In this document: piece by piece, positions 28,417 through 37,231 of the stretch
Layout of the letters: every line of letters starts with the position of its first letter
Numbering within the stretch: the first letter of the stretch is position 1
From: CPC320 sp002336405
Lineage (GTDB): Bacteria; Pseudomonadota; Alphaproteobacteria; Rhodobacterales; Rhodobacteraceae
DNA length: 64,000 nucleotides
Direction of reading: 5' to 3'
Assembly (NCBI GenBank): GCA_949372595.1
Contig: CASIAN010000013.1
Location: 62,001 to 126,000 of the forward strand
Program-made: the position numbers and the translations under genes
The notes under the pieces: generated by a model
Database searches by the model: none
Told to the model about the DNA's origin: nothing
What the model saw: only the letters and a program-made list of their open reading frames with translations

Positions 28417-29235
28417 ATGCGTCATTCGTTACCGATTGCACCGCAGTTTTATGTGACTGCGCCCCAAACCTGCCCGTATCTTGACGCGCAGGTGGAGAGA
28501 AAGCTGTTCACCGCTCTGCAGGGTGAAAATGCCCAAGCGTTGAATGATAGTCTGTCAAAACAGGGTTTTCGACGCTCACAAAACGTCCTTTACCGCCCGT
28601 CTTGCGCCAATTGTCAGGCCTGTGTTTCGGCGCGTATCGACATTTCAAAATTTGTGCTGTCCAAATCACAACGACGCTGTAAAAAGCGCAATCAGCAGCT
28701 CATCCGGCGGGCCACATCCCCCTGGGCCACGGAAGAGCAATACGAGCTGTTTCGCAGGTATCTCGGTTCGCGCCACGCCGCTGGCGGCATGGCCGATATG
28801 GATGTCTATGAATTTGCGGCAATGATAGAGGAAACTCCAATAAAATCACGGGTGGTTGAATACACCGACCCGACCGATAACAGCCTTGTTGCGGTTTGCC
28901 TAACCGATGTTCTGGATGACGGCTTGAGCCTGGTTTATTCGTTTTATCAACCTGAAAAATACCGTGACAGTCTGGGTACTTATATCATTCTGGATCAGAT
29001 TGATATCGCGCGGGAGATCGGTCTGCCCCATGTTTATTTAGGCTATTGGGTGAAGGGCAGTGATAAGATGGATTATAAGGCCAATTATTCTGGTCTGGAA
29101 ATCTATTTTGATCACGACTGGCATCCGATGCCCGACGCCGAGACATTCCAGCACAATACCCAGATTGCCCGCTCAGATCCCATTGCGGAACAAGTTGGCA
29201 GGATCAAATTACCAGGCAGTAATCCCATAGGGTAG
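28417..29235 (+). CDS. bpt: Aspartate/glutamate leucyltransferase (Bpt type)
   Basis: A 272-residue N-end-rule transferase that adds leucine from tRNA to N-terminal Asp or Glu, marking proteins for ClpAP. The N-terminal Cys motif SCANCQACVSARI and the C-terminal YLGYWVKGSDKMDYKANY are characteristic. The Bpt subgroup is favoured over eukaryotic-like Ate by length and the alphaproteobacterial context. It is monocistronic and divergent from glnE. Confidence 0.93.
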   Translation: MRHSLPIAPQFYVTAPQTCPYLDAQVERKLFTALQGENAQALNDSLSKQGFRRSQNVLYRPSCANCQACVSARIDISKFVLSKSQRRCKKRNQQLIRRATSPWATEEQYELFRRYLGSRHAAGGMADMDVYEFAAMIEETPIKSRVVEYTDPTDNSLVAVCLTDVLDDGLSLVYSFYQPEKYRDSLGTYIILDQIDIAREIGLPHVYLGYWVKGSDKMDYKANYSGLEIYFDHDWHPMPDAETFQHNTQIARSDPIAEQVGRIKLPGSNPIG

Positions 29236-29282
29236 TCAAAGCTCGCATCCGCTTAAGAATGCATCCAGACTGCGGTACAAAC

Positions 29283-29673
29283 ATGCGCCACTTCTGCGCC
29301 TTCAGTCCTGTACCCAGCCATCAGGCCGGTTTGGATTTCTACGTTGGCGTTTTAGGGTTTTCAGTTATTAAAGATCACCGGATCAACGCACACAAACGGT
29401 GGCTGGTGATTGCCCCTGAGGCCGAGTGCACAACAAATATCATCCTCGCAAAGGCCACGGAGGGGGGCACAAATAAGCGCCATAAGTAAACAGACCGGCG
29501 GTTGGGTCGGTTTTTTTCTAAACAGCGATAACTTTGACGCCGATTATGCTGCCATGCGCGCAGCCGGAGTATTCTTTGAGTAAACCCCGCGTGACGAATC
29601 CTATGGCCGGGTTGTGGTCTGGCAAGACCCGTTTGGAAACCGCTGGGATTTACTCCAGAGAAACAGAGTGTGA
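29283..29673 (+). pseudogene. Broken VOC-family (glyoxalase-like) gene
   Basis: The first part reads MRHFCAFSPVPSHQAGLDFY and continues to NIILAKATEG, then loses frame at the GGAGGGGGGC run near 29461. In the shifted frame the family pattern resumes (QTGGWVGFFLNSDNF ... YGRVVVWQDPFGNRWDLL) but an in-frame TAA at 29581 interrupts it. Both halves together would make a typical 125-residue VOC protein. Two independent disablements show it is decaying rather than a sequencing slip. Confidence 0.85.
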
Positions 29674-29721
29674 CCCGCACCAAACGGATCACACGCCTTA
29701 TAAAGGATTGGCAGAACGGTA

Positions 29722-32076
29722 TCAGTTCGGGATAAGCGCAGGAATAATTGTCACAATCGACGGGAAGAACCACAGCAGCGTAAGTCCAAGAACCTGAATC
29801 AAAACGAAGGGGGCGACCCCGCGATAAATATGCCCCGTCGTCACCTCTTTGGGAGCAACCCCGCGCAAATAGAACAACGCAAAGCCAAATGGCGGCGTGA
29901 GAAAACTGGTCTGGAGATTGACTGCAACCATAATCGTCACCCATTTGGGATCAAAGGTGCCGCCATAGATGACCGGGCCCACGATCGGGATCACAATGTA
30001 TATGATCTCAAGAAAATCAAGCACAAATCCAAGCACAAACAACACCAGCATTACGATCAGGAACACTTGAAACTCGCTGTCATAGCTTTTGAGGAACTGT
30101 TGGATATAATGCTCGCCCCCGAAAGAGATCACAACAAGGTTCAGCAATTGCGATCCGATTAAAATCGTAAACACCATGCTGGTCACCTTGGCCGTCTCGC
30201 GCACCACAGGTGACAGCACACTGGTGCGGTACAGCACCCAACACGCGTACAGCAGCCCGAAACCGGCATAGAGATAGGCCGCATAGGCCAGGAAAAACGC
30301 CGCCCAGCTCTCGGCACTGACTGTGCTGGTATTGATCCGCAGATCAAAGTTGATACCGATCAGGATCATAACCACAACCGCAAGGGTCGAATTGATAATT
30401 ACCTTGCCCGTTCCACCCTCATCCTGCAGTTTTCGATACGCCGCGAGCATGATCGCCCCGGCGGCCCCAAGGGCAGCGGCGGGTGTCGGATTGGTGATGC
30501 CGCCCAAGATCGAGCCCAGAACGGCAACGATCAAGACCAGCGGCGGAAACACCACCCGAATGAGTTCATTGGAGGCCAATCTTTGAATGGCTGTACGACA
30601 CCCATACAGGGCAATGGCTGTCGGAATCCCCATCATTACAAAAGTTGCGGTGGCGCCGGAAACTGGCGAGATGAACAAAATATCAGTCAAAATCATCAGC
30701 GCTGTGCCGATCAAGCCTATCATGATAGGTCTTGGGTTGGCCGAAGGGACAACCCCTCTTGCGGTTGTCAGCATCAAGGCAAGCATAACCGCCAGAGTAG
30801 CAATTCCGGTTCCAACCGGCGGCGCAGTGTTTATTTTGTCCAACACCGCAGCTGATAATTCGTCCTCAGACAGCTTGCGACTTTCCTGCGTGCCACCCGA
30901 CGCTTCGATTTCGGCAGTCTGCTGAATAGCGACATCCCACGCGGCCTGACCGTGCAGCTCAATCATAGAGGCGGCGCACTCTTCACTCACATTCGTGCGT
31001 AACGACGCGCCTTCGCCAATATCGGTATAACTATCCACATCAACGCTCTGGTTGCCGATCATGCCGACCATGCTGAGCAAAATCGCGCCACCAATTAAAG
31101 ATACTGGCACACCCAAGAACCAGGTTAACGCCTCATACGATGAAATTTTTTCCCCTGATGCCTCTGCCATCGCCACTGCTGGAGCTTTGCTTGGATTTAG
31201 AAGCGCGTACCCAAAGGCATATGCGGCGTATAGAAATGCCAGCATGATGCCCGGCAGCAAAGCCGCCTGAAACAGCGTTCCAACCGAAACCACGGCCGGT
31301 ACGCCCAAAAACGTCAAAGCATCCGTGCACCCAGCAGCTTGGGCGCGCGCTTCTTGCGCAGCTGAATATAAATCGCCAGCAAGCGTGCCAAGCAAAACAA
31401 TTACAATCGACGGCGGAATAATCTGACCCAACGTGCCAGCGGCCGCAATGACCCCCGTGGACAGCTCAGGCGAATACCCATTGCGCAGCATGGTCGGCAG
31501 CGACAGCAGCCCCATCGTTACCACGGTGGCCCCCACAATGCCCGTGGACGCAGCCAAAAACGCGCCGACAACCACAACAGACACAGCAAGGCCGCCCGGA
31601 AGCGGGCCAAAAACCCGCGCCATCGTGGTCAGCAGATCATTGGCAATCTTGGAACGTTCAAGCGTGATTCCCATAAGAACAAACATCAGCACCGCAAGCA
31701 GTGTCTCGATAGATTGCCCAGCAAGCACCCGTTCGTTCATCCGGTTTACGATAAACGAAATATTTCGATTCAACGCCGTTTCCCAGCCGCTAGCAAAGAC
31801 CGCCTCTGCCACACGGGGCAGATCGGGATATCTAAAGACAGAGACGGCGTCGGGTTTTATCCCGCTGTGAACCAGATCCATGTAGACTTGCGACGATGTA
31901 TCAATTGCGTAATGGATCAGCAGACCCGCACTGTCGAGCGCTGCAATAATCGCGAAAGAGATCACCCCGGCCCCGCCGATCGCAAACGCAACCGGAAAAC
32001 CCGAAAGAATACCGCCAAAAAGGCACATAAAGACAATTATCAGGCCAATCTCGACGCCATCTAGTCCAAGTATCAT
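29722..32076 (-). CDS. TRAP transporter large permease, oversized DctM-type
   Basis: This 784-residue membrane protein belongs to the DctM/SiaM family but is nearly twice the usual 430 residues. Family segments include GGLAVSVVVVGAFLAASTGI and AAAGTLGQIIPPSIVIVLLG near residue 190 and FLTPPFGFALFYLRG near the C-terminus. Two polar insertions stand out: about residues 57-105 and about 330-415 (VDVDSYTDIGEGASL to SEDELSAAVLDKI). The extra helices between them lack matches I can name. It forms the channel half with the DctQ-type protein; the operon order is dctP, dctQ, dctM. Confidence 0.88.
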   Translation of the reverse strand: MILGLDGVEIGLIIVFMCLFGGILSGFPVAFAIGGAGVISFAIIAALDSAGLLIHYAIDTSSQVYMDLVHSGIKPDAVSVFRYPDLPRVAEAVFASGWETALNRNISFIVNRMNERVLAGQSIETLLAVLMFVLMGITLERSKIANDLLTTMARVFGPLPGGLAVSVVVVGAFLAASTGIVGATVVTMGLLSLPTMLRNGYSPELSTGVIAAAGTLGQIIPPSIVIVLLGTLAGDLYSAAQEARAQAAGCTDALTFLGVPAVVSVGTLFQAALLPGIMLAFLYAAYAFGYALLNPSKAPAVAMAEASGEKISSYEALTWFLGVPVSLIGGAILLSMVGMIGNQSVDVDSYTDIGEGASLRTNVSEECAASMIELHGQAAWDVAIQQTAEIEASGGTQESRKLSEDELSAAVLDKINTAPPVGTGIATLAVMLALMLTTARGVVPSANPRPIMIGLIGTALMILTDILFISPVSGATATFVMMGIPTAIALYGCRTAIQRLASNELIRVVFPPLVLIVAVLGSILGGITNPTPAAALGAAGAIMLAAYRKLQDEGGTGKVIINSTLAVVVMILIGINFDLRINTSTVSAESWAAFFLAYAAYLYAGFGLLYACWVLYRTSVLSPVVRETAKVTSMVFTILIGSQLLNLVVISFGGEHYIQQFLKSYDSEFQVFLIVMLVLFVLGFVLDFLEIIYIVIPIVGPVIYGGTFDPKWVTIMVAVNLQTSFLTPPFGFALFYLRGVAPKEVTTGHIYRGVAPFVLIQVLGLTLLWFFPSIVTIIPALIPN

Positions 32077-32094
32077 CGTGCAATTGCCCCTAAA

Positions 32095-33030
32095 TTAATG
32101 AGTGCCCTCATAGGCTTCCTCGCCCTCGCCCAATGTATCACGGTCGAGGTATTTGTGTTCGCTCTCTTCACCTTCCTTGCGCTCTAGATACGAGCGATAG
32201 AAAAAGGCGATAGATTGTAGAAATACCATTGCGGCAAATGCAACCAATAGTACCTTAAACAAGAAATAAGCCGTGAAACCGTTGGGTGAAAAGCCGATGG
32301 TTTCCACATTCCATCGCATCGCCCGCGACTTCATCAGCAAGCGTTCCAGAGCATCACTGGCCGACGGCTTTGGTACGATCAGGTGCCGCCACAGAAAATA
32401 CCAGCCATACATCCACGTCAAAACGGCTGCGGGCATCATAAACGCCAAAGATCCAAACATATCGATGGTTTTCTTCGTCCGGTACCGCACCGCTGCATAA
32501 ACAAGATCGACCCGAACGTGACCGCCCTGCACAAAGGTATATGTTGCACAAAGGCAAACCACCAACGCATTGTACAACTTAAGCTCTTCCGCGTACCAGC
32601 TGATATCAAACTGCAGCGGCACTCCGAACCCGAAAACAATATCCGGCCGGGTGAAGATCCTTTGCATAAACACAATGACCACCTGCTGCAGAACCATCAA
32701 AAGCCCAGCCCAGGCAAAGAACCGCCCCACACCATTGGCAAAGCCCTCGAGCACGCGCACGCAGAGCCACATAAAGCTATTTCGCCAAAATCCAACCGCC
32801 GTAACGATCAAAAAGGTGGTAAAAATCACAAAGAAAAATTCAACGGATCCACCGTAATAAACGAAGCGCATCACGGCCTGCTTGTCAGACCAATCCAGCC
32901 AGAGCTGGGGGTGCAAGACCGCATAGCCAAAATTGTAAAACGACATGACAATATTTTGTGCCAGCCATTGCACGCCTTGCAAGAGCGTCATAACCGCATC
33001 AAACAAGCCAACTGAGCCTTCTTCTTGCAT
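32095..33030 (-). CDS. TRAP transporter small permease, DctQ-type (large form)
   Basis: This 311-residue protein has the DctQ core LVVCLCATYTFVQGGHVRVDL flanked by helices, plus an N-terminal extension of about 120 residues with additional helices and a charged C-terminal tail (ERKEGEESEHKYLDRD). Typical DctQ proteins are 160-230 residues. It pairs with the large permease 18 bases downstream. It lies about 100 bases after dctP across a hairpin. Confidence 0.85.
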   Translation of the reverse strand: MQEEGSVGLFDAVMTLLQGVQWLAQNIVMSFYNFGYAVLHPQLWLDWSDKQAVMRFVYYGGSVEFFFVIFTTFLIVTAVGFWRNSFMWLCVRVLEGFANGVGRFFAWAGLLMVLQQVVIVFMQRIFTRPDIVFGFGVPLQFDISWYAEELKLYNALVVCLCATYTFVQGGHVRVDLVYAAVRYRTKKTIDMFGSLAFMMPAAVLTWMYGWYFLWRHLIVPKPSASDALERLLMKSRAMRWNVETIGFSPNGFTAYFLFKVLLVAFAAMVFLQSIAFFYRSYLERKEGEESEHKYLDRDTLGEGEEAYEGTH

Positions 33031-33086
33031 AATATCTCCCCAGCGCGCTCGTTCGCGGATCTTGTCCGTATTGTCATCTTATATCG

Positions 33087-33112
33087 GAAGGCCCAGCCTA
33101 AACCGGGCCTTC
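33087..33112 (-). terminator. Intercistronic hairpin between dctP and dctQ
   Basis: GAAGGCCC and GGGCCTTC form a perfect 8-bp stem with a 10-base loop, directly after the binding-protein gene. There is no good T-run, so partial termination or RNA 3' end protection fits: it would let more binding protein than permease be made. Confidence 0.6.
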
Positions 33113-33132
33113 TTCCATTACAACAGTTTTAC

Positions 33133-34218
33133 TCAGCCGCCCAGAACGCGGTTGCGTTGCTCAACATAATAGCCGTCGGATTTATTAATCCAAGACGACG
33201 AAGTCGCCATTGAAGCCTCAAAACTGGCACGGATTTTTGCAAACATCTCATCGCCCATGTTCTCATCCATGACTTCTGCCGAGGCGCGACCAAACGCGTC
33301 CCACACGTCATCCGAGAATTGCAGCGTCTTAACACCTTGCGATTGTAGGCGGCTCAGCGCAGCACCATTGTTAGAAAGCGTTTCCGACAGCTGGTAATGC
33401 GTGGTTGCCATCGCCGCATTGGTTACAATCGCTTGATGCTGTGGCGACAACTCGTTCCAGACGTCAAGGTTCATAGATCCAGCAAGGGCCGACCCGGGCT
33501 CATGAAAACCCGCAGTGTAGTAAATTTTCGCAACTTCCTGAAAGCCGGCGCGTTCGTCAGCAAACGGACCAACCCACTCGAGACCGTCCAGCGCGCCCGA
33601 AGACAGCGCCTGATACAATTCACCGCCCGGGATGTTCTGAACAGAGGCGCCCAGTTTGCCAAGCACTTTACCACCCAGACCGGGCATACGGAATTTCAGG
33701 CCATTGAAATCATCGGCAGACTTGATCTCTTTACGGAACCAACCACCTGATTGCGAACCCGAGTTACCCGCGATCAAACCTTTGAGATTGAAAACCTCGC
33801 CCAGTTCGTCATGCAACGCTTGTCCACCACCGTGGTGATACCAATTGGTGAATTCCTGAGCTGTGCCGCCAAACGGTACAGAGGTGAAATAGGCATAACC
33901 CGGGTGCTGACCGATAAAATAATAATCAGCCGAATGGTACATATCCGCTTGGCCTGACGACACCGCATCGAACACTTCTAGCGCGCCCACCAGTTCGCCC
34001 GGTGCCTTTTTATCGACAGTCAGTGCCCCATCAGACATCTCGCCGATCATTTTAGAGTAATATGTCGAGGCGTCATCCAGCACCGCAAAGCCGCGTGGCC
34101 ATGATTGTACCAGTGTCAGAACCCGCTTGCCTGCAGCATAGGCCGGCGCCGCCAACGTGGAGGCAGCAGCAGCTGTCCCACCCAATGCAGATGTTGTTAA
34201 AAAAGACCGACGATCCAT
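33133..34218 (-). CDS. TRAP transporter substrate-binding protein, DctP/TakP-like
   Basis: The 361-residue periplasmic protein starts with a twin-arginine signal (MDRRSFLTTSALGG) and an AYA-A cleavage region near residue 28. Conserved parts are FRMPGLGGKVLGKLG and GALDGLEWVGPFADE, resembling the 2-oxo-acid binder TakP of Rhodobacter. A 2-oxo or hydroxy monocarboxylate substrate is therefore likely, but this is inference. The start at 34218 has GGAGAAAG ahead. It is first in the operon and diverges from ilvB. Confidence 0.87.
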   Translation of the reverse strand: MDRRSFLTTSALGGTAAAASTLAAPAYAAGKRVLTLVQSWPRGFAVLDDASTYYSKMIGEMSDGALTVDKKAPGELVGALEVFDAVSSGQADMYHSADYYFIGQHPGYAYFTSVPFGGTAQEFTNWYHHGGGQALHDELGEVFNLKGLIAGNSGSQSGGWFRKEIKSADDFNGLKFRMPGLGGKVLGKLGASVQNIPGGELYQALSSGALDGLEWVGPFADERAGFQEVAKIYYTAGFHEPGSALAGSMNLDVWNELSPQHQAIVTNAAMATTHYQLSETLSNNGAALSRLQSQGVKTLQFSDDVWDAFGRASAEVMDENMGDEMFAKIRASFEASMATSSSWINKSDGYYVEQRNRVLGG

Positions 34219-34669
34219 AAGACTTTCTCCCAAAAATAATTCAGTTCAGAGCAGTTATCCACCCAAACTTTTGCTAAGGTGTACACGTCTATACTGATAG
34301 TTAGCTCTGGATGTAAGACCTTATAATCAGTTCCCTTCAGATTGGATGAAATATATTATTAATTTCCATTTATTTCTCACATATTAAGAAAATTATTTTG
34401 CAAATAGGTTTTGAACGCCAAAGCCAGCACGATTCGCGCCTTTGCGTGTTTTGGACAGCGCAAAAGACTGGGCATGCATACTCTTTGGGATATCAGGCCC
34501 TGCGTCAGGCGTGCCTGCTTTGACGCCCGGGTTTCTTAACGACTGGATATTCTGTAGACAATAACTGAAATCGTACCTCGCAAGGATTAAAAAGACTTTC
34601 AAGCCTCGAATTACGCAATATTCGTAAATTTTTTCTACGCTCAGCGACACTTTCACTAACATTAAGCGG
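34219..34669. other. dctP upstream region
   Basis: AT-rich DNA of 450 bases between dctP and the ilvB promoter. It holds a GTGTACAC palindrome at 34279-34286, about 60 bases upstream of dctP, which could be a GntR-type half-site pair. No gene is supported. Confidence 0.35.
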
Positions 34670-34698
34670 TTGACGTTGCTTTTCAGCATGCTTACATC
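34670..34698 (+). promoter_or_regulatory. Probable promoter of the ilvBN leader
   Basis: TTGACG at 34670-34675 is followed 16-17 bases later by TTACAT/TACATC at 34692-34698. Transcription from about 34704 gives a leader near 160 bases before ilvB, containing the terminator. Confidence 0.5.
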
Positions 34699-34795
34699 GG
34701 ATCGTAGCGGAATGGTCGGCTATGAATAAGGGCATCGGCTTGACCAACAAAGGCAACCTTTGTTAGGCCTAGATGCAAGTCTAGAAATCACATAG

Positions 34796-34825
34796 GCCTC
34801 CGAAGACAATCTCGGAGGCTTTTTT
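34796..34825 (+). terminator. Intrinsic terminator in the ilvB leader (attenuator candidate)
   Basis: GCCTCCGA (34796-34803) pairs with TCGGAGGC (34812-34819), followed by six Ts, 37 bases before the ilvB start. An upstream AGGCCT at 34765-34770 can pair with the AGGCCT at 34794-34799, which would occupy the terminator's 5' arm. A 14-codon frame (34722-34766) lies upstream but is not rich in branched-chain codons, so the sensing mechanism is open. Confidence 0.72.
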
Positions 34826-34862
34826 ATGCGGCAGTTTAGCTGCAATAATTCGGAGCGAAAAA

Positions 34863-36620
34863 ATGACCCGCCAGATGACCGGAGCGAAAATGGTAGTTCA
34901 AGCCCTTAAAGATCAGGGCGTAGAAGTGGTGTTTGGCTATCCCGGTGGAGCCGTCTTGCCGATCTATGACGAAATTTTCCAGCAAAACGACATGGAACAT
35001 ATTCTGGTGCGCCATGAGCAAGGTGCCGTCCATGCCGCCGAGGGCTATGCCCGTTCAACCGGCAAGCCGGGTGTGGTACTTGTGACCTCAGGGCCCGGCG
35101 CGACCAACGCCGTGACCGGCCTGACCGATGCGCTTATGGATTCGATACCAATCGTTGTTCTAACTGGGCAAGTCCCAACATTTATGATTGGCTCTGACGC
35201 CTTCCAAGAGGCCGACACCGTGGGAATCACCCGTCCCTGCACTAAGCATAACTGGCTGGTCCGAGAAACCTCGGCCCTGTCCGGGGTTATCCATGAAGCA
35301 TTTCACGTGGCCACATCGGGCCGGCCCGGGCCAGTATTGGTAGATATCCCGAAGGACGTTCAATTTGCCACGGATGAATACACCCCGTTGAAAAAGGCCC
35401 GAGTGAGCCGTTACCAACCGCAAGTAAAGGGTGATCTGGACATGATCACCAAATTGGTCATTGAGATAGAGACCGCCGAGCGGCCGTTGTTTTATACTGG
35501 CGGCGGCGTGATTAATTCCGGCCCCGGTGCCAGCCAGTTGCTGCGCGAACTGGTGGCGGCAACCGATTTCCCCATCACCTCGACGCTGATGGGGCTTGGC
35601 TCTTATCCGGCCTCAGGCACCAACTGGTTGGGTATGCTGGGCATGCACGGACTTTACGAAGCAAACATGGCGATGCATGATTGTGATCTTATGATCAATA
35701 TAGGAGCGCGATTTGACGATCGCATCACCGGACGCATCGACGCCTTTAGTCCCGGGTCTAAGAAAGCCCATATCGACATCGATCCGTCGTCGATTAACAA
35801 AGTCATCCCAATGGACATCGCAATTGTCGGCGATATCACACATGTTTTGGAAGACCTGCTCAAAGTCTGGAAGGCGCGCGGAAGCAAGCTCAACACTAGT
35901 GCAATTAAAAACTGGTGGGGGCAAATTAACGACTGGAAGAAGATGGATTGCCTGTCTTTCAAGCAAAGCGGCAAAATCATCAAACCCCAATATGCTCTAT
36001 CTCGATTAGAGGCGCTGACCAAGGATCGCAAAGACCGCTTTATTTGTACCGAGGTCGGCCAGCATCAGATGTGGGCCGCGCAATACATCGGCTTTGACGC
36101 GCCCAACCAGTGGATGACATCAGGCGGATTAGGCACGATGGGATATGGAACGCCAGCTTCGATCGGTGTTCAGGTGGCGCATCGCGACGCGCTGGTCATC
36201 AATATCGCAGGCGAAGCCAGTTGGTTGATGAATATGCAAGAGATGGGAACCGCAATCCAATTCCGCCTGCCGGTGAAACAGTTCATTCTCAATAATGAAC
36301 GCCTCGGTATGGTGCGCCAGTGGCAAGAACTGCTGCACGGCGAGCGCTATTCACATAGCTGGTCAGAGGCACTGCCAGATTTTGTAAAACTGGCAGAGGC
36401 CTTTGGTGCCAAAGGTATCCTTTGCAAGGACCCCGATGATCTCGACGAGGCAATCCTTGAAATGCTGGCTTATGACGGACCAGTTATTTTTGATTGTCTG
36501 GTGGAAAAGCACGAGAACTGTTTTCCAATGATCCCGTCTGGACAGCCACATAATAAAATGCTGCTGGGCGAGGCCAATATCAAAGACGCTATTGGTGCAA
36601 CAGGTGCCGTGCTCGTGTAA
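34863..36620 (+). CDS. ilvB: Acetolactate synthase large subunit
   Basis: A 585-residue ThDP enzyme making acetolactate for valine, leucine and isoleucine. The N-terminal FGYPGGAVLPIYDEI and RHEQGAVHAAEGYAR carry the catalytic Glu; the C-terminal ThDP-Mg motif reads IAGEASWLMNMQE ... FILNN, with GEAS (Glu451) where most relatives have GDAS or GDGS. An AGGAG-like site (CGGAGCG) precedes the ATG. The small subunit follows 50 bases later. Confidence 0.96.
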   Translation: MTRQMTGAKMVVQALKDQGVEVVFGYPGGAVLPIYDEIFQQNDMEHILVRHEQGAVHAAEGYARSTGKPGVVLVTSGPGATNAVTGLTDALMDSIPIVVLTGQVPTFMIGSDAFQEADTVGITRPCTKHNWLVRETSALSGVIHEAFHVATSGRPGPVLVDIPKDVQFATDEYTPLKKARVSRYQPQVKGDLDMITKLVIEIETAERPLFYTGGGVINSGPGASQLLRELVAATDFPITSTLMGLGSYPASGTNWLGMLGMHGLYEANMAMHDCDLMINIGARFDDRITGRIDAFSPGSKKAHIDIDPSSINKVIPMDIAIVGDITHVLEDLLKVWKARGSKLNTSAIKNWWGQINDWKKMDCLSFKQSGKIIKPQYALSRLEALTKDRKDRFICTEVGQHQMWAAQYIGFDAPNQWMTSGGLGTMGYGTPASIGVQVAHRDALVINIAGEASWLMNMQEMGTAIQFRLPVKQFILNNERLGMVRQWQELLHGERYSHSWSEALPDFVKLAEAFGAKGILCKDPDDLDEAILEMLAYDGPVIFDCLVEKHENCFPMIPSGQPHNKMLLGEANIKDAIGATGAVLV

Positions 36621-36670
36621 ACCGTCGGCAGGAGTTCAGCCCCTACCCTTTTTGCGGAAAGATCTAAAAG

Positions 36671-37231
36671 ATGTCAGCTCTAAAAATTAAAAAAGGCGCG
36701 TCGCAGCATTCGGCCTATAATTTACGACCAAACTTCAGTGACGTGCAGGAAACTCACACACTTGCGGTTTTGGTCGATAATGAAGCTGGCGTCTTGGCGC
36801 GGGTGATCGGACTTTTTGCAGGTCGGGGCTATAATATTGATAGCCTGACCGTAGCCGAGGTCGACCATCAGGGACACCTTAGCCGGATCACCATTGTGAC
36901 AACCGGAACCCCACAAGTGATTGAGCAGATAAAGGCGCAATTGGGACGGATCGTCCCGGTTCACGAAGTTCACGACCTAACGGTAGATGGCCCATCAGTC
37001 GAACGCGAACTGGCCTTGTTGCGGGTCAACGGTAAAGGCGAAGCACGCGTTGAAGCCCTTCGTATTGCTGATATTTTTCGCGCCAGCGTTGTCGACAGCA
37101 CCTTAGAGAGTTTTGTCTTTCAAATTACTGGTGCCCCTGAAAAAATTGAGGCTTTTGCAGAATTGCTTGGGCCGCTTGGTCTAACCGAGGTCGCCCGCAC
37201 AGGGGTAGCGGCCCTGTCACGGGGAAGCTGA
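36671..37231 (+). CDS. ilvN: Acetolactate synthase small (regulatory) subunit
   Basis: A 186-residue ACT-domain protein beginning with the family's VDNEAGVLARVIGLFAGRG strand-helix motif that binds valine for feedback control; the second half is the ALS_ss_C domain (ADIFRASVVDSTLESFVFQ). It is co-transcribed with ilvB. Also called ilvH in other strains. Confidence 0.95.
   Translation: MSALKIKKGASQHSAYNLRPNFSDVQETHTLAVLVDNEAGVLARVIGLFAGRGYNIDSLTVAEVDHQGHLSRITIVTTGTPQVIEQIKAQLGRIVPVHEVHDLTVDGPSVERELALLRVNGKGEARVEALRIADIFRASVVDSTLESFVFQITGAPEKIEAFAELLGPLGLTEVARTGVAALSRGS

Noticed and set aside
28224..28484. An 86-codon frame between glnE and bpt
   Set aside because: It overlaps the bpt start in another frame and lies in the promoter region.
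34279..34286. GTGTACAC palindrome upstream of dctP
   Set aside because: Eight bases alone are too short to claim an operator.
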